Positions 52,159 through 60,935 of a DNA stretch of 64,000 nucleotides are shown here, piece by piece. Position 1 is the first letter of the stretch; each line of letters opens with the position of its first letter. The stretch comes from Pilimelia columellifera (GTDB taxonomy: Bacteria; Actinomycetota; Actinomycetes; Mycobacteriales; Micromonosporaceae): assembly GCF_039532605.1 (NCBI RefSeq), contig NZ_BAAARY010000008.1:99929-163928 (forward strand), written 5' to 3'. Position numbers and translations under genes: made by a program. A model generated the notes under the pieces. That model saw only the letters and a list, made by a program, of their open reading frames with translations, did not search any database and was not told the origin of the DNA.

Positions 52159-54498
52159 ATGAGCAATCGCCCCGCGCCGTTGGTGCTCGCTGCCCTGGGC
52201 ACGGCGGCGGCCAGCCTGGCGTGGCTGGCGGCGATGCTGCTGGGCGCGGACCTGCCCGCCTGGGTCGGCTGGGCGCCGAGCGCCGCGAGCGCATTGCTGG
52301 CGTCGGCCGCCTGCTGGCAGACCGGCAGCCTGGTGGGATCGCGACGGGGCCGTCAGTTCTGGCGCCAGGCCGCGGTCGCGCTCGGGGTGGCCGGGGCTGC
52401 GTCCGTGCTGCTGCTGGTCCAGAACCTGGCGGAGGTGTCAACCCGCCCTGGCCCGCTCGTGCGGGGGATGTACGTGACGGCGGTTCTGGCCTCGCTGGTC
52501 GCCCTGGTCCGACTGCCCCGCCGACGAGGGGTGTCCCGCGCCGAGAGGATGCGGATCATCCCCGAGGCGATGTTGATCTTCGCGAGCGCCGTCGCCGTCG
52601 CCTGGCAGTTGTCGCTCGGGGACACCGGAGACTGGGCCGGTGGCGGCGGGTGGGTGGCGGTCGGAACGATCCTGGCCATGGGCGTGGTCGCGACCGCGGC
52701 GTTCATCACCATCGCCCTGGGCGACGGCGCAGTGGTCGATCAGCGGGCCCTGCGTGCGTTGGCGTTGGGAATCGCGGTCGGCGCCATCCTGGCGGCCAGC
52801 GCGCCAATCATGCTGACCCAGGGCCTGCGACCGATCGTCGCCATCCTGCCCTTCGTCACCGTCGGCTACGCCGCCGCCGCGCACCGGCAGCGGTTCGGTG
52901 GCGTGGGCGCCGGCCGACCCCGGGGTGTCACCGCCTACCTGCCCTTCCTGGCCACGAGCGTGCTGCTGCTGCTCATCGCCCACCGCTCCGGTCACGGCGG
53001 CCTTCCCCTGACCATCACGATCGTGCTGCTCATGGCCGTCGCCGGGCACCGGCAGTGGTCGTCGAGCCGGAGCGAGGCCGAGCTGCGACGGCGGGTGGAG
53101 AGCGGGGTCCGGGACCTGCGCAGCGCCCGCACCCAGCTCGCCCACCAGGAAGGTCACGACGACCTCACCGGGCTGGCCAACCGGCAACTGTTCGAGCGGC
53201 GCCTCGACGACATCATCGACAGCGGCGGCGATGTGGGCGTCGTGGCGCTCATCGACATCGATGACTTCAAAGCCGTCAACGACCGGCTGCACCACGCCGT
53301 CGGCGACGAGCTGCTCATGGTCCTGGCCCAGCGGATCGTTGCCGCGATCCGCCCCGGCGACGTGGTGGCCCGGTTGGGCAGCGACGCCTTCGCGGTGCTG
53401 CTGCGCGACCTTTCGCCCGATCGCGCGCTGAGCGCGGTCAGCCGGGTCGCCGAGCGGATCAGCCAACCGGCCCGGGTCACCGAGCATGAGGTGTTCGTCA
53501 GCGTGAGCGTGGGAGTCGCCCTGGGCCTGGGGGCCGGCGCTGACGCCGCGGAGCTGCTCCGGCGGTCCGACGTGGCCATGCACACCGCCAAGTCCTCCGG
53601 CAAGGCGCGGATCGTGGTGTACGAGGCCGAGATGGACCGCCGCGCCACGCATGACGCGAAGCTGGGCGCCGATCTCCGGCGCGCGCTGGACCGGGACGAG
53701 TTCTTCCTCGTCTACCAGCCGGTCGTTCGGCTGCCGGACGGCTGCCCGGCTGGCGCGGAGGCGCTGGTGCGATGGCGGCACCCCGAACGCGGCGTCGTCC
53801 CGCCGGTCGAGTTCATCCCACTGGCCGAACAGACCGGCCTCATCGTGCCGCTTGGCCTGTGGGTCCTCAACGAAGCGTGCCGCCAGGCCGCGCAGTGGCT
53901 CCGGGATCTGCGGACCACCGGCCCGTGGAAGGTCAGCGTGAACGTGTCCGCGCGGCAGCTCAGCGAGCCCGGGTTCGCCGTTCAGGTCGCCGAGGCGCTC
54001 GCCGGCTGGCTGCTGCCGGCGGACCGGCTGATGATCGAGGTGACCGAGACCGCGATCTTCGACAACGAGACCGCCACGGCCACTCTGCGGCAGATCTCGG
54101 CGCTCGGGGTGGCGTTGGCACTTGACGACTTCGGCACCGGACACTCGTCGCTGAGTCTGCTACGCACCGCCCCTGTCGACGTGCTCAAGGTGGACAAGTC
54201 GTTCGTCGACGACCTCGGCGGCGACAACGCCGAGAGCACCATCGTCACCGCCACCCTCTACATCGCCAACGGGCTGCGCCTGAGCGCCGTCGCCGAGGGC
54301 GTGGAGACGCCGACGCAGGCGCGCCGCCTGTACGAGCTGGGATACCAGCTCGCCCAGGGCTACCACTTCGCCAAACCGTTGCCGGCCGAGGAAATGGCGG
54401 CGCTGCTCGCCGGGGCGGCGCCGCTGCCACCGCCGCGCCGCGCCGCGCCGGCGCCCGATCCACTCACGACACGGTCGAGCCCACCGCCGGCTTGGTGA
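52159..54498 (+). CDS. Membrane GGDEF-EAL protein, GGDEF site degenerate
   Basis: A 779-residue cyclic-di-GMP signalling protein. About eight membrane helices fill residues 1-300 (a possible sensory module). A GGDEF domain starts at DDLTGLANRQLFE (about 334). Its active-site loop reads RLGSDAFAVLL (about 404), GSDAF instead of GG(D/E)EF, so cyclase activity is doubtful. The EAL domain is intact: AEALVRWRHPERG (about 533), NVSARQ, EVTETA, LDDFGTGHSSL (about 655), KVDKSF and EGVET. Phosphodiesterase activity, perhaps GTP-regulated, is the likely output. Its 3' end overlaps the convergent asnB gene by 35 bases. Confidence 0.9.
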   Translation: MSNRPAPLVLAALGTAAASLAWLAAMLLGADLPAWVGWAPSAASALLASAACWQTGSLVGSRRGRQFWRQAAVALGVAGAASVLLLVQNLAEVSTRPGPLVRGMYVTAVLASLVALVRLPRRRGVSRAERMRIIPEAMLIFASAVAVAWQLSLGDTGDWAGGGGWVAVGTILAMGVVATAAFITIALGDGAVVDQRALRALALGIAVGAILAASAPIMLTQGLRPIVAILPFVTVGYAAAAHRQRFGGVGAGRPRGVTAYLPFLATSVLLLLIAHRSGHGGLPLTITIVLLMAVAGHRQWSSSRSEAELRRRVESGVRDLRSARTQLAHQEGHDDLTGLANRQLFERRLDDIIDSGGDVGVVALIDIDDFKAVNDRLHHAVGDELLMVLAQRIVAAIRPGDVVARLGSDAFAVLLRDLSPDRALSAVSRVAERISQPARVTEHEVFVSVSVGVALGLGAGADAAELLRRSDVAMHTAKSSGKARIVVYEAEMDRRATHDAKLGADLRRALDRDEFFLVYQPVVRLPDGCPAGAEALVRWRHPERGVVPPVEFIPLAEQTGLIVPLGLWVLNEACRQAAQWLRDLRTTGPWKVSVNVSARQLSEPGFAVQVAEALAGWLLPADRLMIEVTETAIFDNETATATLRQISALGVALALDDFGTGHSSLSLLRTAPVDVLKVDKSFVDDLGGDNAESTIVTATLYIANGLRLSAVAEGVETPTQARRLYELGYQLAQGYHFAKPLPAEEMAALLAGAAPLPPPRRAAPAPDPLTTRSSPPPAW

Positions 54499-56422
54499 TC
54501 AGCGCGGACTGGTTGCGGCTGACGCCCGGATCGAGGCTGCGCTCGACGAAAACGGCGTGCCAGACGCAGAACACCAGCAACGTCCACACCTTGCGCGAGT
54601 TGTCGGCCACGCCGCGCCGGTGCTCGTCGAGCAGCCGCTGGGCCACCGACAGGTCGATGAGGTCGCCGGCGCCGGAGCCGGCGAAGATGTCCCGCGCCCA
54701 CCCGTACATGTCGCCGGCCAGCCAGACCCGGGTCGGGGTGGGGAAGCCGAGCTTGCGGCGGTTGACGATCGCCGGCGGCACGACCTGGCGGAGCGCCTGG
54801 CGCAGCGCCCACTTGGTGGCGTCCGAGCGCGGCGGCAGCCGCAGGTCGACCGGGATCTTCGCGGCGACCGCGAAAACCTCCTTGTCCAGGAACGGCACCC
54901 GCACCTCCAGCGAGTGCGCCATCGACATCCGGTCCGCCTTGACCAGGATGTCGCCGCGCAGCCAGGTGTAGAGGTCGACGTACTGCATCCGGGTCACCGG
55001 GTCCAGTTCGGCGCACTCGGCGTAGATCGGGGCGGTGACGTCGGTGTAGCGCACGTTCTGGTCGTAGTGGCGCAGCAAAACGCGCTTGTCGTCCTCGGTG
55101 AACATCCGGGCGTTGCCGTAGTAGCGCTCCTCCAGCCGGGTGGTGCCCCGCTCCAGGAAGCTCTTGCCTTTGACGCCCTCGGGGATGACCCGGCTGACCG
55201 CGCGCAGTCCCTTCTGGACGCCGTCGGGCAGCGCGTTCACCGCCGACAGCGACAACGGCTCGCGGTAGATGGTGTAGCCGCCGAAGAACTCGTCGGCGCC
55301 CTCCCCGGAGAGGACCACGGTGACATGCTCGGCGGCCTTCTTCGCGACGAAGTACAGGGGCACCAGGGCTGGGTCGGCCACCGGATCGTCCAGGTGCCAG
55401 ACGATCTTCGGGAGGGCGTCCATCATCTCCTGTGGGCCGATCTTGGTGGGGATCAGCGTGACGCCGAGATGGTTGGCCGAATCCTGCGCGACGTCGATCT
55501 CGGAGTAGCCGGGGACGTCGTAGCCGACGGTGAAGGTGAGGATGCCCGGGTGGAAGTCACGGGCCAGGGCCACCACGGCGGTCGAGTCAATGCCGCTGGA
55601 CAGGAACGCCCCCACCGGCACGTCGGCGCGCATGTGCATCCGGACGCTCTCGCGCAGCGTCTCCCGGATCTCGGCGAACAGCTTCTGCTCGTCGTCCACC
55701 GGGGCCGGGTGGAAGACCGGACGGTACCAGCGGCGGATGCGCATGTGCTCGGCCGGCGACCAGGTGAAGCATTCCCCCGACCCGATCCGCTGGATGCCCC
55801 GGTGCAGGGTGCCCGGCTCCGGCACGTACTGCAACGTCAGGTAGTGGGAGAGGTTCGCCGCGTCGATGCCGGCGTCGCCGGCCACGGCGGCGTCGGAGAA
55901 CGGCAGCAGCGCCTTCTTCTCCGAGGCCAGGTAGACGCCGTCGGCGGTCTCCAACCAGTGCAGCGGCTTGATGCCGAAGTGGTCCCGGGCGCCGAAGGCG
56001 CGCCGCTGCTCACGGTCCCAGATGACGAACGCGAACATCCCCCGCAGCCGGTTGACCACCTCCTCGCCCCAGTAGTGGTAGCCGGCGACGATGGCCTCGG
56101 CGTCCCCGGCGGTGGCGAACGGCGCCCCGAACTCGGCGGCGAGCTGCTCGCGCAGCTCCTTGTAGTTGTAGATCTCGCCGTTGAAGGTGAGCAGGTAACG
56201 GCCCTCGGCGTACGGCAGCGGCTCGTGGCTGCTGGCCACGTCGATGATCGACAGCCGTTTGTGGCCGAAGACGCCGTCGGCGGTGCCGTCCGCGCCGCGC
56301 ACGATGTCGACGCCGGTGTCGTCCGGGCCGCGGTGGTGCAGGCACTCGACCGCGTCGGTGATCGCCCCGACGTGTCGGTCGGCTTCGCCTCGGGCGCTGA
56401 AGAACGCAAGCAGTCCGCACAT
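54464..56422 (-). CDS. asnB: Asparagine synthetase (glutamine-hydrolysing)
   Basis: A 652-residue AsnB-type enzyme that converts aspartate, glutamine and ATP to asparagine. Cys2 after the initiator Met (MCGLLAFF) is the glutaminase nucleophile, which fixes the start at 56422. The glutaminase domain contains LSIIDVASSHEPL and FNGEIYNYKEL. The ATP-pyrophosphatase motif SSGIDSTAV and SGEGADEFFGGY follow in the synthetase domain. It is single-gene and divergent from the aminopeptidase gene. Confidence 0.94.
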   Translation of the reverse strand: MCGLLAFFSARGEADRHVGAITDAVECLHHRGPDDTGVDIVRGADGTADGVFGHKRLSIIDVASSHEPLPYAEGRYLLTFNGEIYNYKELREQLAAEFGAPFATAGDAEAIVAGYHYWGEEVVNRLRGMFAFVIWDREQRRAFGARDHFGIKPLHWLETADGVYLASEKKALLPFSDAAVAGDAGIDAANLSHYLTLQYVPEPGTLHRGIQRIGSGECFTWSPAEHMRIRRWYRPVFHPAPVDDEQKLFAEIRETLRESVRMHMRADVPVGAFLSSGIDSTAVVALARDFHPGILTFTVGYDVPGYSEIDVAQDSANHLGVTLIPTKIGPQEMMDALPKIVWHLDDPVADPALVPLYFVAKKAAEHVTVVLSGEGADEFFGGYTIYREPLSLSAVNALPDGVQKGLRAVSRVIPEGVKGKSFLERGTTRLEERYYGNARMFTEDDKRVLLRHYDQNVRYTDVTAPIYAECAELDPVTRMQYVDLYTWLRGDILVKADRMSMAHSLEVRVPFLDKEVFAVAAKIPVDLRLPPRSDATKWALRQALRQVVPPAIVNRRKLGFPTPTRVWLAGDMYGWARDIFAGSGAGDLIDLSVAQRLLDEHRRGVADNSRKVWTLLVFCVWHAVFVERSLDPGVSRNQSALITKPAVGSTVS

Positions 56423-56488
56423 GGCGTTCAGTCTTTCACGCGGTACCGTCGAGTCCGGTAACGGCATAGTGGCGTGAGGGGCGGACTA

Positions 56489-57964
56489 ATGGGCGCGGCG
56501 TCGGGCGAGCAGGCCATCACCAGCGAGACCACTGAGGGCGTCGAATCGCACGATCCGGCCTTCCCGCCGGCGTACCTGGAGTTCATGCGCGCCGGGTGGA
56601 ACGATGTCGACGCTCCCACCTCCCCCCGCCCGGAGGCGCCGCGGCACGCCAAGCGTCGGGCGGCGCTCAGCGAGGCGCTGCCCGGCCAGACGATCGTCGT
56701 GCCGACCGGCGGCGAGAAGGTCCGGTCCAACGACACCGACTTCCCGTTCCGGTCCGGCAGCGACTTCGCGTACCTGACCGGCGAACGCTCGCCCGGCAGC
56801 GTCCTGGTCATGCGGCCCAACGGCGCCGGCCACGACGCCACGCTCTACCTGTGTCCGCACGCGGACCGCGACAACGACGAGTTCTTCCGCAACCGCAACG
56901 GCGAGCTGTGGGTGGGCCGCCGGCCGACGCTGGCCGAGAGCGCCGCCGAGCTGGACATCGAAACCGCCCCCCTGGACGAGCTGGCGGACGCTTTGGCCGA
57001 CTGCGCCCCGGGGCGCACCCGGGTCCTGCGCGGCTTCGACGCCTGTGTCGACGCGGCGGTGCGCCGGAGCGACGACGGCGGGCGCGACGGCGAGCTGGCC
57101 ACGATCCTGGCCGAGATGAAACTGGTCAAGGACGAGTGGGAGATCGCTGAGCTGCAGGCGGCGGTCGACGCGACGACCCGCGGCTTCGAGGATGTCGCCC
57201 GGGTGCTGCCGGCCGACCGGCCGGTCTCCGAGCGGCTGCTGGAGGGCGTCTTCGCGCTGCGGGCCCGGCACGACGGCAACGACGTCGGATACGGCTCGAT
57301 CGTCGGCGCCGGCGAACACGCCACGATCCTGCACTGGACGCGCAACGACGGCCGGACGAAGCCCGGCGAGCTGCTGCTCATGGACATGGGCGTCGAGGGT
57401 GGGAACCTCTACACCGCCGACGTGACCCGGGTGCTGCCGGTCAACGGCGTTTTCAGCCCGTTGCAGCGGCAGGTCTACGACATCGTGCACGCCTCGCAGC
57501 TGGCCGGTATCGCGGCGGTGCGTCCGGGCGCCAGATTCAAGGACATCCACCAGACATGTATGCGGGTGCTGGCAGAGGGCCTGGCCGATCTGGGCGTGCT
57601 GCCGGTGAGCGTCGACGAGGCGATGGACCCGGCGTCCACGTTGTACCGACGGTGGAGCCTGCACGGCTTCGGCCACATGCTCGGCATCGACGTGCACGAC
57701 TGCGCCCACGCCCGCGCCGAGACCTACCGGGACGGCGAGCTGGCCGAGGGCTTCGTGCTCACCGTCGAGCCGGGTCTGTATTTCCAGCCCGAGGACGAGC
57801 TGGTTCCGGCTGAGCTGCGCGGCATCGGGGTGCGGATCGAGGACGACGTTCTCGTCACCGCCGACGGCGCCGAGGTCATGTCGGCGGGCCTCCCCACGGC
57901 CGCCGCGGAGGTCGAGGCGTGGCTTGCGGCGCAGCGTGAGGCTGGCCCACGACTGCCCGAATAG
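56489..57964 (+). CDS. pepP: M24-family Xaa-Pro aminopeptidase
   Basis: A metallopeptidase that removes N-terminal residues before proline, 491 residues. The N-terminal creatinase-like domain (PFRSGSDFAYLTGE) is followed by the pita-bread domain with the metal ligands: LLMDMGVEGGNLYTADVTR (two Asp), HGFGHMLGIDVHD (His), LTVEPGLYF and VRIEDDVLVT (Glu). The ATG at 56489 is preferred because GAGGGG lies about eight bases before it; a GTG at 56474 would add five residues. It is divergent from asnB. Confidence 0.9.
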   Translation: MGAASGEQAITSETTEGVESHDPAFPPAYLEFMRAGWNDVDAPTSPRPEAPRHAKRRAALSEALPGQTIVVPTGGEKVRSNDTDFPFRSGSDFAYLTGERSPGSVLVMRPNGAGHDATLYLCPHADRDNDEFFRNRNGELWVGRRPTLAESAAELDIETAPLDELADALADCAPGRTRVLRGFDACVDAAVRRSDDGGRDGELATILAEMKLVKDEWEIAELQAAVDATTRGFEDVARVLPADRPVSERLLEGVFALRARHDGNDVGYGSIVGAGEHATILHWTRNDGRTKPGELLLMDMGVEGGNLYTADVTRVLPVNGVFSPLQRQVYDIVHASQLAGIAAVRPGARFKDIHQTCMRVLAEGLADLGVLPVSVDEAMDPASTLYRRWSLHGFGHMLGIDVHDCAHARAETYRDGELAEGFVLTVEPGLYFQPEDELVPAELRGIGVRIEDDVLVTADGAEVMSAGLPTAAAEVEAWLAAQREAGPRLPE

Positions 57965-58067
57965 GACCAGGCACGCAGCGCGTGACCTGGGCCGGAATCC
58001 GATCGCCCTCGACAGGGGGATCGAGGGACATGCCCCTTCAGCGGGTTCTCGGCGGTCCCGGCGGTCG

Positions 58068-58150
58068 GGTACAGTTGCCGCCGGTCGGCCCTCCGGCCGA
58101 TACGTGCCGCCCGCAGCTACGGCACGAAGGCGACACCGAGAGGACAACTC
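58068..58150 (+). promoter_or_regulatory. Structured 5' leader of a secreted hydrolase gene
   Basis: A possible TACAGT -10 element at about 58068-58073 would start a roughly 70-nt leader. Two hairpins lie within it: TCGGCC-CTCC-GGCCGA and CGTGCCG-loop(10)-CGGCACG. It ends with a GAGAGGA ribosome site before the GTG at 58151. It lacks the conserved ydaO (c-di-AMP) core that often precedes actinobacterial cell-wall hydrolase genes. The meaning of the structure is unknown. Confidence 0.35.
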
Positions 58151-59155
58151 GTGTCAACTGGGCACCGCTCCCGCTGGCTGGCCGCGCTGACCGCCGCGAC
58201 GCTCGCCACGGCCATGCTCGCCGCGGCGCCGGCGTCGGCCGCCGACCCGGAGGGCGGCACCGCAAAGCTGCGCAAAGCGCTGGATTCCGCCAATAAAGGA
58301 TATGTCTCGGCCAAATTGCGGATCGACAACTCCAAGAAACGGCAGACAGAGTTGGACGCACAGCTCAAGACCCTGGCTGTGGAGCATGCGGAGGTTGCCG
58401 GCGTCGCCAGTAAGATGGCTGCCCGCGCCTACCGCAACGGGCCGCTCACCGAGGTCTCGCTACTGCTGGACAGCTCCTCCCCCGACGCGTTCTGGACAAG
58501 GGCGAACGCGATGGAACGGCTCGCCCGCGCCGACGCCGGCCGGCTCGGCCGGCTCACCGAGTCGCAGAACCGGATGCGGGCCAACCAGGCCGCTCTCAAG
58601 CTGGAGATCGGCGAGCAGACCAAGCAGCTCGCGGCCATGGCCAAACGCAAGAAAGAGGCTGAAGAGGCCCTCATCGAGGCGGGCGGAGGCGCGATCACCA
58701 GCGGCTTCCTGTCGGCGAACTCCGCGCTGGCCAAACCAGCGCCACGCCGCTCGGACGGCTCATGGCCGGACGAGTCGTGCAACGTCAACGACCCGACGAC
58801 CTCGGGCTGCATCACGCCGCGCACGCTGCACGCGATGAAGGAAGCCAAACGAGCTGGTTTCGGCCGGTTCGTCTCCTGTCACCGCGGCGGTGGCGGCGGT
58901 GAGCATCCCAAGGGGCGGGCCTGCGACTTCGCCGCCGCGACCGGCGGATTCGAGAACGTCGACGCCTCCGGCGGCGACAAGTCGTACGGCGACCGACTGG
59001 CCGCCTTCTACGTGCGCAACGCGGGCCGCCTCGGCGTTCTGTACGTCATCTGGTACCGCCAGATCTGGATGCCGAGCACCGGCTGGCGCTCCTACAGCGG
59101 CGGGCCCGGCCCCTCGGCCACCCACACGAACCACGTACACCTGTCAATGCAGTAA
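58151..59155 (+). CDS. Secreted coiled-coil protein with LAS-type peptidase-like domain
   Basis: A 334-residue secreted protein. A signal peptide ends near residue 30 (APASA). A long coiled coil (about 35-170) resembles the N-terminal part of peptidoglycan-hydrolase regulators and RipA-like proteins. The C-terminal about 130 residues contain HPKGRACDF (HxxGxxxD-like) and HTNHVHLSM (HxH), the metal motifs of LAS (M15-like) peptidases. Four Cys residues may form disulfides. It probably acts on the cell wall, with the coiled coil tethering or inhibiting it. Confidence 0.75.
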   Translation: MSTGHRSRWLAALTAATLATAMLAAAPASAADPEGGTAKLRKALDSANKGYVSAKLRIDNSKKRQTELDAQLKTLAVEHAEVAGVASKMAARAYRNGPLTEVSLLLDSSSPDAFWTRANAMERLARADAGRLGRLTESQNRMRANQAALKLEIGEQTKQLAAMAKRKKEAEEALIEAGGGAITSGFLSANSALAKPAPRRSDGSWPDESCNVNDPTTSGCITPRTLHAMKEAKRAGFGRFVSCHRGGGGGEHPKGRACDFAAATGGFENVDASGGDKSYGDRLAAFYVRNAGRLGVLYVIWYRQIWMPSTGWRSYSGGPGPSATHTNHVHLSMQ

Positions 59156-59427
59156 CCGCCCTCATCAGGGCCTAGTGAGCCGGAGCCTGGGCCGCGTGTG
59201 TGACCGGGCAAATGCCCAGGGCAGCCGTCCGGGCGCTCTGAAGCGGCTGTCCCGTCCTGAGTAGACGCTGTCGCTTACCAGCAAGGCTTCAAGATCAGGA
59301 CGACTTTGTCCATGGCGACACTGCGCAATTCGCGCGACTTCCGGCGTCCATCACGGACATCGAAGTCTGCCAATTTGGAGTTATGCTGCCCTGCGGCCCG
59401 GACCGATGGACCCCTCAGGAGACCGAC

Positions 59428-59868
59428 ATGGCGCACCCCCGCTTCACCCTTCTCGTCCACACCCTGTTTCGCGTGGTGATCGGCCTGCTGTTCGCGATGC
59501 ACGGCGCGGCGACGCTGTTCGGCGTCTTCGGCGGCGCTGGCGGCAGGGGCGCTGCCGCGCAGATCGGCCAGTGGCCAGGCTGGTGGGCCGGCCTGATCGA
59601 GCTCAGCACCGGCCTGCTAGTCATGATTGGCCTCCTCACCCGGCCGGCGGCCATCCTGGCTTCCGGCGCGATGGCCTACGCGTACTTCGTCGTCCACCAG
59701 CCGGCGGCGCTGCTGCCGATGCAGAACCGCGGCGAGATGGCCGCGCTGTACTGCTGGGCTTTCCTGCTCATCGCCGCCATCGGTCCAGGCGAGTGGGCCC
59801 TCGACCGCTTCCTGCCCGGCCGCCGGGGCGCCCGCAGCGGCGGCCGGCCAGCCCGGGTGGCGGACTGA
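59428..59868 (+). CDS. DoxX-family membrane protein
   Basis: A 146-residue DoxX-family protein with four hydrophobic helices. The first reads FRVVIGLLFAMHGAATLFGV; the motif GLIELSTGLLVMIGLLTRPAA follows (core ELSTGLLVMIGLLTRP). AGGAG precedes the ATG at 59428. Homologues have been linked to redox-stress responses, but no activity is certain. A basic Gly/Arg tail follows the last helix. It is monocistronic, about 270 bases after the LAS-type gene. Confidence 0.85.
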   Translation: MAHPRFTLLVHTLFRVVIGLLFAMHGAATLFGVFGGAGGRGAAAQIGQWPGWWAGLIELSTGLLVMIGLLTRPAAILASGAMAYAYFVVHQPAALLPMQNRGEMAALYCWAFLLIAAIGPGEWALDRFLPGRRGARSGGRPARVAD

Positions 59869-59988
59869 CCGCCGTACGAAGCGGCCACGACGCCAGAACC
59901 CGGTCGCAGGCTTGTTGATCCGAAGCGTGCTTCGGCGCGTATCTCCACCTGTCACACCTTTGTCGTGTCGCCAGTAGTGGAGGTAGGC

Positions 59989-60825
59989 GTGTTAGCTGAC
60001 GGTGGTATGTCGCGGTGGGGCCGCCTAGCAGGCTTGGCGGTCGCCTCTGCGATGGTGGTTCTGCTGAGCCCAGGTATTGGTCGCGCCGAGCCCGGTGTTC
60101 CGGTGCCTCCGAGCGACTCGTTGTCCGATCGTGGCAGGGGCGACATTTCTGAGGCCGACCGCGACTTCATGGTGAAGGTGCGCCTCGCTGGCCTATGGGA
60201 GATGCCCGCTGGCGAGATGGCTCAACAGAAGTCCGAGAACCGCCGGATCCGAACGATCGGGCGCGACATCGCCGACCAGCACCAAGTGCTCGACGAAATG
60301 GTTGTCGAGGCGGCGAAGAAGGTCGACGTTCCCCTGCCTGACCAACCCAACGAAGATCAGCAGGGTTGGCTCGACGAGATGGACAAGGCGGAGGGCGAGG
60401 AGTTCGACCAGATCTACATCGATCGGCTGCGGGCGGCACACGGCAAGATCTTCCCCGCCATCGGGACAATCCGAGCGAGCACCCGTAACGACTCGGTGCG
60501 TAAACTCGCACAACGCGCCAACCAGTTCGTCCTGACTCACTTGACCCTGCTGGAGAGCAGCGGCATCGTCAACTTCTCCACCCTGCCGACCGCGCCGCCG
60601 CCGGCAGCTGCCGCGCCGCCAGCGGCGGCGGCGGCGAACCAGGGTGGCGAGGGCGCACCGGCGGAACGGGCGGCGAGCTTCAGCAGTCTGGCGCCAGGTA
60701 TCAACACGTCGGTGCTGGTCATCATCGCGGTGGCGGGCCTCGGTATAGCGCTCTTCATCACCACCCGACTGGTACGAAACCTCCGTATGCGCCACCGGCC
60801 GAAGCACACCACTGACCCAGTGTGA
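59989..60825 (+). CDS. DUF4142-family secreted, C-terminally anchored protein
   Basis: A 278-residue protein with an N-terminal signal sequence, a ferritin-like four-helix DUF4142 domain (about residues 50-195; DRDFMVKVRLAGLWEM) and a Pro/Ala linker. It ends in one membrane helix and a basic cytoplasmic tail. GGAGGT lies five bases before the GTG at 59989; an ATG at 60007 is an alternative. DUF4142 proteins are common in actinobacteria, often with iron or stress links that are unproven. A strong terminator follows. Confidence 0.8.
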   Translation: MLADGGMSRWGRLAGLAVASAMVVLLSPGIGRAEPGVPVPPSDSLSDRGRGDISEADRDFMVKVRLAGLWEMPAGEMAQQKSENRRIRTIGRDIADQHQVLDEMVVEAAKKVDVPLPDQPNEDQQGWLDEMDKAEGEEFDQIYIDRLRAAHGKIFPAIGTIRASTRNDSVRKLAQRANQFVLTHLTLLESSGIVNFSTLPTAPPPAAAAPPAAAAANQGGEGAPAERAASFSSLAPGINTSVLVIIAVAGLGIALFITTRLVRNLRMRHRPKHTTDPV

Positions 60826-60856
60826 ATGGGGAGCGGCGGCCTCCTTGGTTCAGAAG

Positions 60857-60896
60857 CACCGTCCGGAGGCCGCCCATGGGCGGCCTCCGGACGGTG
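60857..60896. terminator. Perfect palindrome, bidirectional terminator
   Basis: Two perfectly complementary 20-bp arms (CACCGTCCGGAGG... to ...CCTCCGGACGGTG) with no unpaired centre lie between the convergent DUF4142 and subtilase genes. Its strength and symmetry suit a two-way stop signal. Confidence 0.85.
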
Positions 60897-60935
60897 ACGG
60901 ACGGGACTATCCGATTCTGGTGTGACTGGGTTGGC

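Noticed and set aside
57965..58150. ydaO-type c-di-AMP riboswitch before the secreted hydrolase gene
   Set aside because: Only the last bases resemble the class. The conserved core stretches and the two-fold arrangement are missing.
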